NCBI GenBank assembly: GCA_964551295.1
Contig: CAZKDJ010000123.1
Location: 1 to 12,354, forward strand
From: JAFGED01 sp964551295
GTDB taxonomy: Bacteria; Chloroflexota; Anaerolineae; B4-G1
Reading direction: 5' to 3'
Length of the DNA stretch: 12,354 bases
Each line of letters begins with the position of its first letter. Position 1 is the stretch's first letter. Shown piece by piece: positions 1-6,966 of this stretch. The notes under the pieces were generated by a model that did not search any database, was not told where the DNA came from, and worked only from the letters and a program-made list of their open reading frames with translations. The position numbers and the translations under genes were made by a program.

Positions 1-1
1 C

Positions 2-2143
2 AGTGGCGCGGCAGCTTTACCTAACAACAATGTTGGCGTGCGCATCTATGACAGTGCGAGCTACAACCTCGTGGGTGGAGATATGCCTGGAGAGCGTAAC
101 CTGATCAGCGGCAATGGCACACACGGCGTGCAAGTCGAATGGGGCGGTACCACGTATAATACTATCATGGGCAATTACATCGGTACAGACGTTCACGGGG
201 CAGCAGCTCTGCCCAATGGGGAGGCCGGTGTAGAGATTGACGATAGCGCTAGCTATAACGTCATCGGTGGAGACAATGGTACGCCAGGTGGGGCCTGCAC
301 CAGCGCATGCAATCTCATCAGTGGCAACGATGAGGGTGGTATGGTGGTCAGCGATTATTCGATGAACAACACTGTCAGCGGCAACTATATCGGCACCGAC
401 GCCAGCGGCGCGCTGGCTATAGGCAATGCAAGAGGCGGCGTGGAGATATCGAACGGCGCCAGTGAAAACTTAATCGGCGGCGGCACGCTCGGCGAGGGGA
501 ACGTGATCGCATATAACAGCATTGGCGTCGCCGTGGACGGGACGGCTACGCTGAGCAACACGATCTCTCACAACAGCATCTACAGCAACACGTCCTTCGG
601 CATTGATCTCAGCGATGACGGCAACGCGGGGATGTTCCCGTCGCTACTCACGGAGGTCTCCACCACCACGGTCAAGGGCCTCGCCGTGCCTGGAGCCACC
701 ATTGAGGTCTTTTCCGACGATGGCGACGAGGGACGCTGGTACCACGGCTCGACCACGGCGGATGGATCCGGCGCTTTCACCTTCACCGCCGCGTCTCCCT
801 TCACCGGCACCCACGTCACCGCCACCGCCACCGACGCGGACGGCAACACCAGCGAGTTTTCCTCGCCGTACGAGCCGGGTCGCGACGTGGTCGTCGCCGC
901 GATCTACGTGCCTCAACCGACCGTTCAGGTGAACGCCCTCCTGACGCCGACGGTGCGGGTGGGCAATGGCGGCACCGTGCCGGAGACCTTTACCGTTACG
1001 GCGGTCATCACCCGCGCCAGCGACGGCGTGCAGGTTTACTCCGTCACTGAGGTTGTGACGGATTTGAGTGCACTTCACTACCGCACGCTCGCTCTCGATT
1101 CGTGGGTGCCGACAGATTTAGGCAACTACACCTTCGAGGTCACGATCCAGACGACCACGCCAGACGACGACATGACCAACGACTGCCTGACGCTGGCCTT
1201 CACCGTGGCGGATGACCGCGTGGACGTGTGGGCGCGCGACAACCCGTCAGATGATGGGCGAGAGCCCTCGGTCGGGCCGATCTGGCAGAGTCCCGACGTG
1301 TGGGTGCGCAACGCTGCCGATGGCGGCACCGAGCATCAGGAGCCTATCAATAATACGGATAACACCGTCTACATGCGCGTGCGTAACCGGGGCACGCTGA
1401 CGGTCACCAATGTCTACGTCACCGTGTACTGGCACGATCCCTCGCTGGTCATCGCCCAGTCCTGGTGGCAGCCCATCGGCACGGTCACGGTGACGGAGCT
1501 TGCCCCCAGCGCGACGATAGTCGTGTCCATGACGTGGCACCCACAGATCCCCGGTTTGACGGGACCCTATCATACCTGCCTGCTGGGTGTCATCACCTCC
1601 ACTCAGGATCCGGCTCCTGTCGTGTGGGACGTGCGCGGCTCCAACAACATCATCCAGCGCAACGTGGACATCATTCCCCAGGAAGCACAGGAGCAGGCAA
1701 CCGCTGCCGATGGTGCAAGCGTGGCAGGGGGTATAGTCGTCAGCACCACTTTCAGCATAGGTAACCCCTATGCCGGCGAACAACTGGTGGACGTGATCGT
1801 AGATGCAACCGACGTGCCTGTCACCGCGGCGCTGCGGCTCGACCTGGGTGAGCTATTCGGCCGCTGGGAAAGCCTGGGCCAGGGAAACCTGGTAGGGGCA
1901 ACGGTGGTGACCGGCACGACGCAGATCCTGATCCCGGGCGGCGGACAGGCCGAGATCACGGGTATCCCACTTGCCGGTGAGGAGTTGGTCGAGGTTGTGA
2001 TAGAGATCGAAGGCCTGGAGGGTCAGCAAGTCCAGATCGACGTGAGCGAGCGCATCGGCGGGGACGTGCTAGGCGGCATCACACTGGACGTGGCCGCCGC
2101 CGAGCACAAAATCTATCTTCCGCTCGTGATGCGAAGCGACTAG
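2..2143 (+). CDS. Secreted beta-helix / CARDB-like multidomain protein, 5' end missing
   Basis: The reading frame is open to the window edge, and a GTG at 38 lies inside a repeat, so the true start is upstream; 713 residues are visible. Residues 1 to about 200 are parallel beta-helix repeats with the motifs NLISGN, GNYIGTD, ALPNG and GVEI. An Ig-like domain follows (about 215-290, ending in DADGNTSEFSSPY), then a CARDB-like beta-sandwich (about 295-405) and a second sandwich with VRNRG (about 415-565). The last part is a Val/Gly-rich beta domain, and the protein ends in HKIYLPLVMRSD. No catalytic motif is visible. Such proteins are exported in Chloroflexota and probably act at the cell surface in adhesion or glycan binding (inference). 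The C-terminal tail may be a sorting or anchoring signal. A strong terminator 17 bp downstream isolates it from the next operon. Coding and architecture are well supported; function is not. Confidence 0.85.
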   Translation, partial: SGAAALPNNNVGVRIYDSASYNLVGGDMPGERNLISGNGTHGVQVEWGGTTYNTIMGNYIGTDVHGAAALPNGEAGVEIDDSASYNVIGGDNGTPGGACTSACNLISGNDEGGMVVSDYSMNNTVSGNYIGTDASGALAIGNARGGVEISNGASENLIGGGTLGEGNVIAYNSIGVAVDGTATLSNTISHNSIYSNTSFGIDLSDDGNAGMFPSLLTEVSTTTVKGLAVPGATIEVFSDDGDEGRWYHGSTTADGSGAFTFTAASPFTGTHVTATATDADGNTSEFSSPYEPGRDVVVAAIYVPQPTVQVNALLTPTVRVGNGGTVPETFTVTAVITRASDGVQVYSVTEVVTDLSALHYRTLALDSWVPTDLGNYTFEVTIQTTTPDDDMTNDCLTLAFTVADDRVDVWARDNPSDDGREPSVGPIWQSPDVWVRNAADGGTEHQEPINNTDNTVYMRVRNRGTLTVTNVYVTVYWHDPSLVIAQSWWQPIGTVTVTELAPSATIVVSMTWHPQIPGLTGPYHTCLLGVITSTQDPAPVVWDVRGSNNIIQRNVDIIPQEAQEQATAADGASVAGGIVVSTTFSIGNPYAGEQLVDVIVDATDVPVTAALRLDLGELFGRWESLGQGNLVGATVVTGTTQILIPGGGQAEITGIPLAGEELVEVVIEIEGLEGQQVQIDVSERIGGDVLGGITLDVAAAEHKIYLPLVMRSD
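5..530 (+). repeat. Coding repeats of the beta-helix, about 62-70 residues each
   Basis: Two full units and a shorter third follow each other: 5-196, 197-406 and 407 to about 530. Each begins with a G-A-(A/L)-A-(L/I)-(P/G)-N type segment, passes through GV(R/E)I and an N-(L/V)-I/V-GG turn, and then a NLISGN or NVIAYN strand; the first two end in GNYIGTD. The array probably continues to the left of the window. The units are diverged at DNA level, so this is an old protein repeat and not a recent duplication. Confidence 0.75.
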
Positions 2144-2160
2144 CAATAGAAAGGCAACTA

Positions 2161-2209
2161 GCACCCAGATGTCTGGCCCCTTCCGCAGGCCGGGTATCTG
2201 GGCGCTTTT
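2161..2209 (+). terminator. Rho-independent terminator after the beta-helix gene
   Basis: Bases 2161-2178 pair with 2188-2205 in an 18-position stem with one A/C mismatch and three G-T wobbles. The loop is nine bases (2179-2187), and TTTT follows immediately at 2206-2209. It starts 17 bp after the stop codon at 2143 and ends before the sigma-factor promoter, so it separates the two transcription units. Confidence 0.88.
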
Positions 2210-2232
2210 GATTTCGCCCCAAACCGATTCTG

Positions 2233-2241
2233 TGGTATCAT
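2233..2241 (+). promoter_or_regulatory. Extended -10 promoter of the sigma-factor operon
   Basis: TGG-TATCAT is an extended -10 element (TG at 2233-2234, hexamer 2236-2241). No good -35 lies 16-18 bp upstream; the best match there is TTCGCC at 2213-2218. Only 11 bp separate the -10 from the ATG at 2253, so the predicted transcript has a leader of about five bases or none. No Shine-Dalgarno sequence is present, which fits leaderless translation. Confidence 0.6.
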
Positions 2242-2252
2242 AGCCTCATCCG

Positions 2253-2852
2253 ATGGACAAAGCAAGCCTGATCGCCGATGCCCAGAAAGGCAAGGTGGAT
2301 GCCTTCAACGAATTGGTGCTCACCTACCAGCACCAGGTCTACAACCTCGCCTATCGCATCATGGGCGATCCGGCCTCCGCCGCCGACGCCACGCAGGACG
2401 CCTTCATCTCCGCGTACCGCAGCCTGTCGCGCTTCCGCGGCGGCTCCTTCAAATCCTACCTGCTGCGCATCGTCACCAACCGCTGCTACGACGAGCTGCG
2501 CCGACGCAAGCGCCGTCCGGCCACCTCGTTCGAGGACGTCGATATCGACGAGGATGCCAATCCCATGCTGACCAACGGCGGCGAGAATCCGGAGGAGTAC
2601 ACCGAGCGGCAGGAGGTGGCCGACGTGATCCAGACCGGCATCGAGGCGCTGCCGCCCGATCAGCGCGTCACGCTGGTGCTCTCCGATGTGCAGGGGATGA
2701 GCTACCAGGAGATCGCGGAGGTGACAGAGGTCGCGTTAGGTACGGTGAAATCACGCCTGGCACGGGCGCGGTCCAAGCTGCGCGATTATCTGCGTGACAA
2801 TGGGGAACTTTTACCCCCACGGTATCGTCTTGAGAGTGAAGGTTTGGGTTAG
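2253..2852 (+). CDS. ECF-type RNA polymerase sigma factor (RpoE/SigW-like)
   Basis: This 199-residue protein has the size and two-domain plan of group IV (ECF) sigma factors, which direct RNA polymerase to stress or envelope regulons. The sigma-2 domain spans about residues 20-88 and includes the DATQDAFISAYRSL and FKSYLLRIVTNRCYDELRRRKRR segments, for core binding and -10 recognition. After an acidic linker, the sigma-4 domain spans about 125-180, with the helix-turn-helix YQEIAEVTEVALGTVKSR for -35 recognition. The ATG at 2253 lies 11 bp after the promoter -10, so the message is probably leaderless. The next gene, a membrane protein with an anti-sigma-like N-terminus, starts 11 bp after the stop, so the pair is probably sigma plus regulator. 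The family assignment is very secure; the stimulus is unknown. Confidence 0.94.
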   Translation: MDKASLIADAQKGKVDAFNELVLTYQHQVYNLAYRIMGDPASAADATQDAFISAYRSLSRFRGGSFKSYLLRIVTNRCYDELRRRKRRPATSFEDVDIDEDANPMLTNGGENPEEYTERQEVADVIQTGIEALPPDQRVTLVLSDVQGMSYQEIAEVTEVALGTVKSRLARARSKLRDYLRDNGELLPPRYRLESEGLG

Positions 2853-2863
2853 GGGTTTTGGCG

Positions 2864-3883
2864 ATGGCACGAGGATTTGAACGATTGATGGAGAACCAGG
2901 CGGCCCGCGACGAGTTGCTCTCGGCGTATCTGGACGATCAACTGGATGCCGAGGACCGCGCGCGCCTGGAGGTGCAACTGGCGGCCGACCCGGCGCTGCG
3001 GTCTGAGCTAGAGATGCTGCGCCGCGCCGTGGCGCTGGTGCGCGATCTATCCCCGCAGCCCATCCCGCGCAACTTTATCCTGCCGCAGGAGACTACGCCC
3101 CAGGTCCGCCCTGCGCTGGTGGCGCGCCGCCCTAGGTGGCTGGCCCCATTTCTGACGGCGGCGACCGCGGCCGTCAGCTTGCTGTTCGTCGCTGTGTTGG
3201 CCAGAGACCTGCTCTTCTTTGGCGTGGGTGGCATGACGCAACTCGCCGCACCGGCGCCGGCAGCAGACGAAGCGGTGGTCGGATCTGCCCCAGTGGAAAA
3301 GGCCATTGAAGAGGAGGGGGCTTCGCAGACGTTCACCGTCACCGAGTCGCCAGAGGAAAATGCCGCGGACGGGACGCGGGCCGTGGCCGAAGCGCCACTT
3401 GAGCCTGATGAGGCGGAGGGGACCCCGCCTCCAGAAGCAGCTACCCCGCCCACGACGCCTGGTGGGGCGTACGAAGCCGATGGTGGGGAAGAGGGTGCCG
3501 AGCCGACGCTGGTGTCTGAGAGGTCTCCGCTACCGCCGGCCGGTGGCGGCGAACCACCTGTGGAATCCCCTGCTCCCACGCCAACTCCTGCCGCAGTTGA
3601 AGCGGCGGACTTGGCAACCCAAAGCGATACGCCTGAGGCGGAAAAAAGTGCACCTGTTCCCCCTCCCGAGCCGGCGGCCGCAGAGCCCACGGAATGGGCC
3701 TTGCGCGATACGGAGCCCGCCCCTGACGCGGTGGGAGAGACCGAGCCTCCGCCGAGCGATAGGGGCGATGCGGATATTCTCTCCCACGTGTCGCCGTGGC
3801 GGGTGGCCGAGGTTGCGTTGGGTGTGTCTGCGTTGCTGCTATTGGTGGCTGCGTTTTGGGCCTGGCGCGCTCGACGCCGTTAG
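2864..3883 (+). CDS. Probable membrane anti-sigma factor with two transmembrane segments
   Basis: A 339-residue protein just behind the ECF sigma gene. I chose the ATG at 2864 because AGGGG at 2851-2855, overlapping the sigma stop codon, is well spaced for it; an ATG at 2888 is the alternative. Residues 15-62 (ELLSAYLDDQLDAEDRARLEVQLAADP and following helix) resemble the cytoplasmic domain of anti-sigma factors but lack the His-x3-Cys-x2-Cys zinc motif. A first membrane helix lies at about 93-118. Residues 125-308 are a Pro/Glu/Ala/Thr-rich, probably disordered segment. A second helix at about 314-334 is followed by RARRR. By the positive-inside rule both ends would be cytoplasmic and the disordered part an external loop. 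It would sequester the sigma factor until a signal triggers release. The role rests on context and N-terminal resemblance. Confidence 0.78.
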   Translation: MARGFERLMENQAARDELLSAYLDDQLDAEDRARLEVQLAADPALRSELEMLRRAVALVRDLSPQPIPRNFILPQETTPQVRPALVARRPRWLAPFLTAATAAVSLLFVAVLARDLLFFGVGGMTQLAAPAPAADEAVVGSAPVEKAIEEEGASQTFTVTESPEENAADGTRAVAEAPLEPDEAEGTPPPEAATPPTTPGGAYEADGGEEGAEPTLVSERSPLPPAGGGEPPVESPAPTPTPAAVEAADLATQSDTPEAEKSAPVPPPEPAAAEPTEWALRDTEPAPDAVGETEPPPSDRGDADILSHVSPWRVAEVALGVSALLLLVAAFWAWRARRR

Positions 3884-3896
3884 GAGCATCACCGGC

Positions 3897-4394
3897 GTGT
3901 CTCATCCCCTCGACTTGAATTATTGTCCCCATTGTGGCCATGCCCTGGTAGATAAAGAGGCTTTCGGGCGCGTGCGGCGTTTTTGCCCGGCCTGCAATCA
4001 CGTTATCTTCCGTGACCACAAGGTCGCTGCGGGCGTGTTCGTCGAGCAAGAGGGGAAGGTGCTCCTTGTGCGCCGGCGTAGGGGGCCACGCCAGGGCGCG
4101 TGGAGCCTTCCGGCTGGGTTCGTCGAGTTTGACGAACAGCCGGCCGCCGCGGCGGTACGCGAGTGCTACGAGGAGACCGGGCTAGAGGTCGAGATCAGCG
4201 GCCTGCACGCGGTCATCGGCCCGGAGTCGGTGGGTATGGCCAGTATCGTGATCGTGTATCGCGCTCGCGTCGTGGGAGGGGAATTGGCGCCCGGCGATGA
4301 CGTGGACCGGGCCAGCTTCTTCGACCCGGACGAGTTACCCCCGCTGGCCTTTCGCGCCACGCGGATCGTCCTCGACAAGTGGCGCGATGCCTAA
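3897..4394 (+). CDS. Nudix hydrolase with N-terminal zinc ribbon
   Basis: A 165-residue protein starting at GTG 3897, with AGGAG at 3882-3886 overlapping the anti-sigma stop codon. The frame is open far upstream but reads as Arg/Pro-rich shadow there. Residues about 10-38 hold a zinc ribbon (CPHCG and CPAC pairs), as in NudC-like and ADP-ribose pyrophosphatase-like Nudix proteins. The full Nudix box GX5EX7REUXEEXGU is present: G-FVEFD-E-QPAAAAV-RE-C-Y-EE-T-GL. The family hydrolyses nucleoside diphosphates linked to another moiety, using Mg2+ or Mn2+ held by the box glutamates; the substrate cannot be told from sequence. It is the third gene of the sigma operon. Its last 60 bp overlap the C-terminal codons of the convergent gene ending at 4335. 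Confidence 0.9.
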   Translation: MSHPLDLNYCPHCGHALVDKEAFGRVRRFCPACNHVIFRDHKVAAGVFVEQEGKVLLVRRRRGPRQGAWSLPAGFVEFDEQPAAAAVRECYEETGLEVEISGLHAVIGPESVGMASIVIVYRARVVGGELAPGDDVDRASFFDPDELPPLAFRATRIVLDKWRDA

Positions 4395-4964
4395 CTGATC
4401 GGCGTCCAATCCGGGAGGAATATCGACGGCGCGAAACCGGCAGCCGCTGAGCCTGACGCGTCGCTCTTTCAGCCTGTTCTCGGTCAGGATGTGTAGCAGA
4501 TTCGTGCCGCCGGGGAAGGACACGCCCACTAGGTCAAGCTCGCCTCGCAGGCTCGCGCCCCTCAAGTCCGCCCTCCCGGCAAAGATCGTGTTGTGTATCA
4601 CCACGCCGCCATCGTTCTGGATGTGTTGTCCTTCGAAGCGACCCTCGAAGATGCAGTTCTCGATCAACAGGGCGGAGTAGAAATAAGCTTGCTCAAAATG
4701 GGCTGCTGCGATGCGGCAACTAGTCAGGCGTACCATCTCGTAGAACGTGCAGCCTTCGAGACCGAGTTCGTCGAGGATGCGGTCGCGCAGCACGATGGGC
4801 TGGTAGATGCCGCGCATATCCTCTCCGCACAGCCAGTGGCTGACGACGAGAGGATCGACGTCGAGTGCGCCTGTGACGCGTACGCAACACGTGCGCTCTC
4901 CAGTGCTTATTCGGTCCAGGATCTGAGATGATGGTATGGCTCGCAGGTCAGCCATCGGTAACAT
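4335..4964 (-). CDS. Pentapeptide-repeat-like protein of unknown function, copy A
   Basis: A 209-residue protein. ATG at 4964 is supported by AAGGAG five bases upstream and gives the same N-terminal length as the paralogue at 5135-5758; the open frame further upstream is ignored. I do not recognise a characterised family. The N-terminus has a pattern like IL.R...GER......G.LD.DPLVVS.WLCGEDMRGIYQPIVL. The middle (about residues 68-160) has F/L-centred five-residue rhythm (IFAGRADLRGASLRGELDLVGVSFPGGTNLL), as in pentapeptide repeats, which fold as right-handed quadrilateral helices. No signal peptide or membrane helix is seen, so it is probably cytoplasmic. By hand alignment it matches copy B at 106 of the first 160 positions. 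Its C-terminal LGIAPLVE, shared with copy B, is encoded antisense to the end of the Nudix gene. Confidence 0.8.
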   Translation of the reverse strand: MLPMADLRAIPSSQILDRISTGERTCCVRVTGALDVDPLVVSHWLCGEDMRGIYQPIVLRDRILDELGLEGCTFYEMVRLTSCRIAAAHFEQAYFYSALLIENCIFEGRFEGQHIQNDGGVVIHNTIFAGRADLRGASLRGELDLVGVSFPGGTNLLHILTENRLKERRVRLSGCRFRAVDIPPGLDADQLGIAPLVEDDPRGAKGQRG

Positions 4965-5134
4965 CTTGACTCCTTGTCTCACACCCCCCGCCCCCCAGAT
5001 TATTGAGATGATACGTGTATGCGATCCTGCGATGCGCGTAAAGCGTAGAAAACCTGGATTTTGCGGGATTGGGATCTGGTGGGGAGCTACGGAAGCGGGG
5101 GCGTCGTCCCCGTAGAAACTGCGGAGGTGCTGTG

Positions 5135-5758
5135 CTAGTCTCTGTCGTGCGGGCTGCCTTCGACCAGGGGCACAATGCCCAGCTTGGCGACATCCAGCCC
5201 GGTGGGCACGTCGGCAGCGCGGAACCCACAACCACGGAACAATATCTCGTGCCCCAGACGCTGGTGCGCGTCGTTATCGAGCGTGTGCAGCAGATTGGTG
5301 CCTCCGAGGAAGGAGACGCCCATCAGATCGGCCCGGCCGCGCAGGCTGACGCCCTCAAACTCCGCCCAGCCGGAAAAGACTGTGTTGTGAATGATGACGC
5401 GCCCGTCGTTCTGGATGCCGCGACCGTGAAAATCCCGTTCAAAGATACAGTCCTCGATCATCAGCATGGAGTAAAAATAAGCCTGCGTGAAATGGGCCGC
5501 CGAGATGCGGCAGCCGACCAATTCCACCATCTCGTAGAACGTGCGTCCTTCCAGGTCGATTCCGTCGAGGATGCAGTCGTGCAACACAATGGGCTGGTAG
5601 ATGCCGCGCATGTCCTCGCCGCAGAGCCAGCGGCTCACGACCAGCGGGTCGAGGTCGAGTAGACCGGCGATTCGCAAGTTCTCAATGCGCTCTCCCATGC
5701 TCAAGCGCTCAAGCACTTGCTGCGACGGCACGGTTCGTAGACTGGTTGCTGATGGCAT
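5135..5758 (-). CDS. Pentapeptide-repeat-like protein of unknown function, copy B
   Basis: A 207-residue paralogue of the gene at 4335-4964, lying upstream of it on the same strand with 170 bp between them. The ATG at 5758 has only a weak Shine-Dalgarno (GAGTTGAGA region), but the N-terminus aligns with copy A in length. The long block WLCGEDMRGIYQPIVL, TFYEMV, QAYFY, IQNDG, IHNT and GVSF.GGTNLLH are shared with A, and the end LGIVPLVE matches A's LGIAPLVE. The middle shows F/L-centred five-residue repeats (FSGWAEFEGVSLRGRADL). Some pentapeptide proteins mimic DNA and bind gyrase, but nothing here shows that activity. No export signal is visible. It probably arose with copy A by tandem duplication and is transcribed from the divergent region shared with the deacetylase gene. 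Confidence 0.8.
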   Translation of the reverse strand: MPSATSLRTVPSQQVLERLSMGERIENLRIAGLLDLDPLVVSRWLCGEDMRGIYQPIVLHDCILDGIDLEGRTFYEMVELVGCRISAAHFTQAYFYSMLMIEDCIFERDFHGRGIQNDGRVIIHNTVFSGWAEFEGVSLRGRADLMGVSFLGGTNLLHTLDNDAHQRLGHEILFRGCGFRAADVPTGLDVAKLGIVPLVEGSPHDRD

Positions 5759-5777
5759 ATTGTCTCAACTCGATTTT

Positions 5778-5783
5778 AGTATA
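5778..5783 (-). promoter_or_regulatory. Possible -10 box for the pentapeptide-like pair
   Basis: On the minus strand TATACT lies 19 bp upstream of the ATG at 5758, implying a leader of roughly a dozen bases. No convincing -35 sits 16-18 bp upstream, so this is weak evidence. Copy A may be read from the same transcript, as no T-tailed terminator lies between the two genes. Confidence 0.35.
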
Positions 5784-5827
5784 CAACCAAGGGGCGATTT
5801 CTGCACGTCCCAAAGTACTACACCTTC

Positions 5828-5856
5828 TTGACAGATTGTGCAGCCTGGGGTATCCT
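5828..5856 (+). promoter_or_regulatory. Sigma-70-type promoter of the deacetylase gene
   Basis: TTGACA (5828-5833), a 17-bp spacer and TATCCT (5851-5856) make a near-consensus housekeeping promoter. Transcription would start near 5863, upstream of the ATG at 5887 and downstream of the earlier in-frame starts, which helps to fix the start codon. It diverges from the candidate promoter of the pair on the other strand; the two -10 boxes are about 70 bp apart. Confidence 0.72.
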
Positions 5857-5886
5857 TCCGTTTGTCTCTGGAGCGGTCGAACGCTT

Positions 5887-6804
5887 ATGCATGGAAAACC
5901 GTACGCTACCGAACGTCACGTGGCAACTCACAGGCTGCGGCTGGGATTGATGCGCTTGATGCCTTGTGCGCTTTCCTTGGCCGTTGCATTGGTCTTGATT
6001 TTTGCCGAGCCGGTGCGCGGCCGTTGGGAGGTGCTTCAAACCGTGGAGCCGGCAGAGAAAGCCCACTCGCTGTCCGGCGAGGCACTCCTTCTCGATCCTA
6101 CTCCCACGTCGACGGTGCCCGACCGGGCGCAGGTGCCTATCTTGATGTACCATTACGTCTCCGATATCCCCCCGGGAGCCGACCGCCTGCGCCGCGACCT
6201 GACCGTCACGCCGGACAAGTTTCGGGCGCAGCTTCAGTATTTGGCCGACGCAGGCTATCATCCCATCACGCTGACCGACGTGCATCTCTATCTGACGCAG
6301 GGCTACCCGCTGCCGGATAAGCCGGTGGTGCTTACCTTCGACGACGGTTATCGGGATGCTTACGAGGTCGTGTTTCCCATGCTGCTGGACTATGGCTTCC
6401 CGGGCACCTTTTTCGTGCTTGCGACGCCGATGCACCAGGAGTCGACAGACTATATCACGTGGGCGCAGGCCAAGGAAATGTCGGACGCAGGGATGGCGAT
6501 CGAGGGCCACGGGCGGGATCACGTGGATCTGCGTGGACGCTCCAACGATTTCCTGGTCTATCAAATCCTGGGTATACAGGAGGCGATCCACTATCACACG
6601 GGCCGTCTGCCGCGTTTCTTTGCCTATCCCTCGGGCCAGTATGACGCCAGTACCATAGCTGTGCTCGAGTCTGCCGGATACTGGGGCGCGGTGACGACGG
6701 AGTGGGGCAGCGAACACACGCTGGAGAGCAGGTTCGAGATGCCGCGGTTGCGTGTTCGCGGCCGAGATACGCTGGAAAGTTTTATCGACAAGCTTGAAGA
6801 CTGA
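5887..6804 (+). CDS. Exported polysaccharide deacetylase (NodB / carbohydrate esterase 4 family)
   Basis: A 305-residue protein from ATG 5887, with GGAG at 5870-5873; an in-frame ATG at 5950 would leave a shorter signal sequence. The hydrophobic segment at about 24-40 (LMPCALSLAVALVLIFA) follows a basic stretch, so it is a signal peptide or a membrane anchor. The catalytic domain has the MYHYV entry motif (87-91), TFDDG at 150-154 with the catalytic base and metal Asp, the metal-binding HGRDH at 208-212 and YPSG at 247-250. The family removes N-acetyl groups from GlcNAc polymers such as peptidoglycan, PNAG or chitin using a metal ion. The MYHxV start resembles PgaB/IcaB-type enzymes, but the substrate is not determined. 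All core motifs are intact, so an active enzyme is expected. It has its own promoter. Confidence 0.92.
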   Translation: MHGKPYATERHVATHRLRLGLMRLMPCALSLAVALVLIFAEPVRGRWEVLQTVEPAEKAHSLSGEALLLDPTPTSTVPDRAQVPILMYHYVSDIPPGADRLRRDLTVTPDKFRAQLQYLADAGYHPITLTDVHLYLTQGYPLPDKPVVLTFDDGYRDAYEVVFPMLLDYGFPGTFFVLATPMHQESTDYITWAQAKEMSDAGMAIEGHGRDHVDLRGRSNDFLVYQILGIQEAIHYHTGRLPRFFAYPSGQYDASTIAVLESAGYWGAVTTEWGSEHTLESRFEMPRLRVRGRDTLESFIDKLED

Positions 6805-6806
6805 CT

Positions 6807-6839
6807 AGGATTTGACAATCCTCCGTGACGTGATAGAAT
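6807..6839 (+). promoter_or_regulatory. Strong promoter with a dyad over the -35, upstream of the S1 gene
   Basis: TTGACA (6812-6817), a 16-bp spacer and TAGAAT (6834-6839) preceded by TGA (6831-6833) form a promoter with both a consensus -35 and an extended -10. The perfect inverted repeat AGGATT-TGAC-AATCCT (6807-6822) is centred on the -35 box and could be an operator. Predicted transcription start is near 6846, leaving a leader of about 228 bases before ATG 7074. In the leader I see only a small hairpin (ACAGAA 6931-6936 with TTCTGT 6945-6950), a T-run at 6915-6920 without a convincing stem, and a short ORF at 6967-7077. Confidence 0.72.
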
Positions 6840-6966
6840 ATGGGCGTTCGTACATTTGAGACACCGCTTCTCCTGCGCGGGCTATGACGCCGAACCGTTT
6901 CTGACACAGAGGCCTTTTTTGTCGAGGTGGACAGAATAAGATAGTTCTGTTGGTCGTCATCTATTG

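Noticed and set aside
2938..3690. 250-codon open frame antisense to the anti-sigma gene
   Set aside because: Ser/Gly/Ala-rich mirror of the Pro/Ala/Glu-rich coding strand; it has no recognisable motif and no start signals.
3306..3896. Long open frame in register with the Nudix gene, running through the anti-sigma gene
   Set aside because: It translates as Arg/Pro-rich low-complexity sequence overlapping a well-supported gene. The Nudix protein has a good GTG start with Shine-Dalgarno at 3897.
5087..5115. CTACGG/CCGTAG hairpin downstream of copy B as a terminator
   Set aside because: The stem is only 6 bp with a large interior and there is no T-run on the minus strand, so readthrough into copy A is more likely.
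6884..6904. Six-codon ORF (MTPNRF) in the S1 leader
   Set aside because: Too short, no Shine-Dalgarno and no overlap with a regulatory structure; expected by chance.
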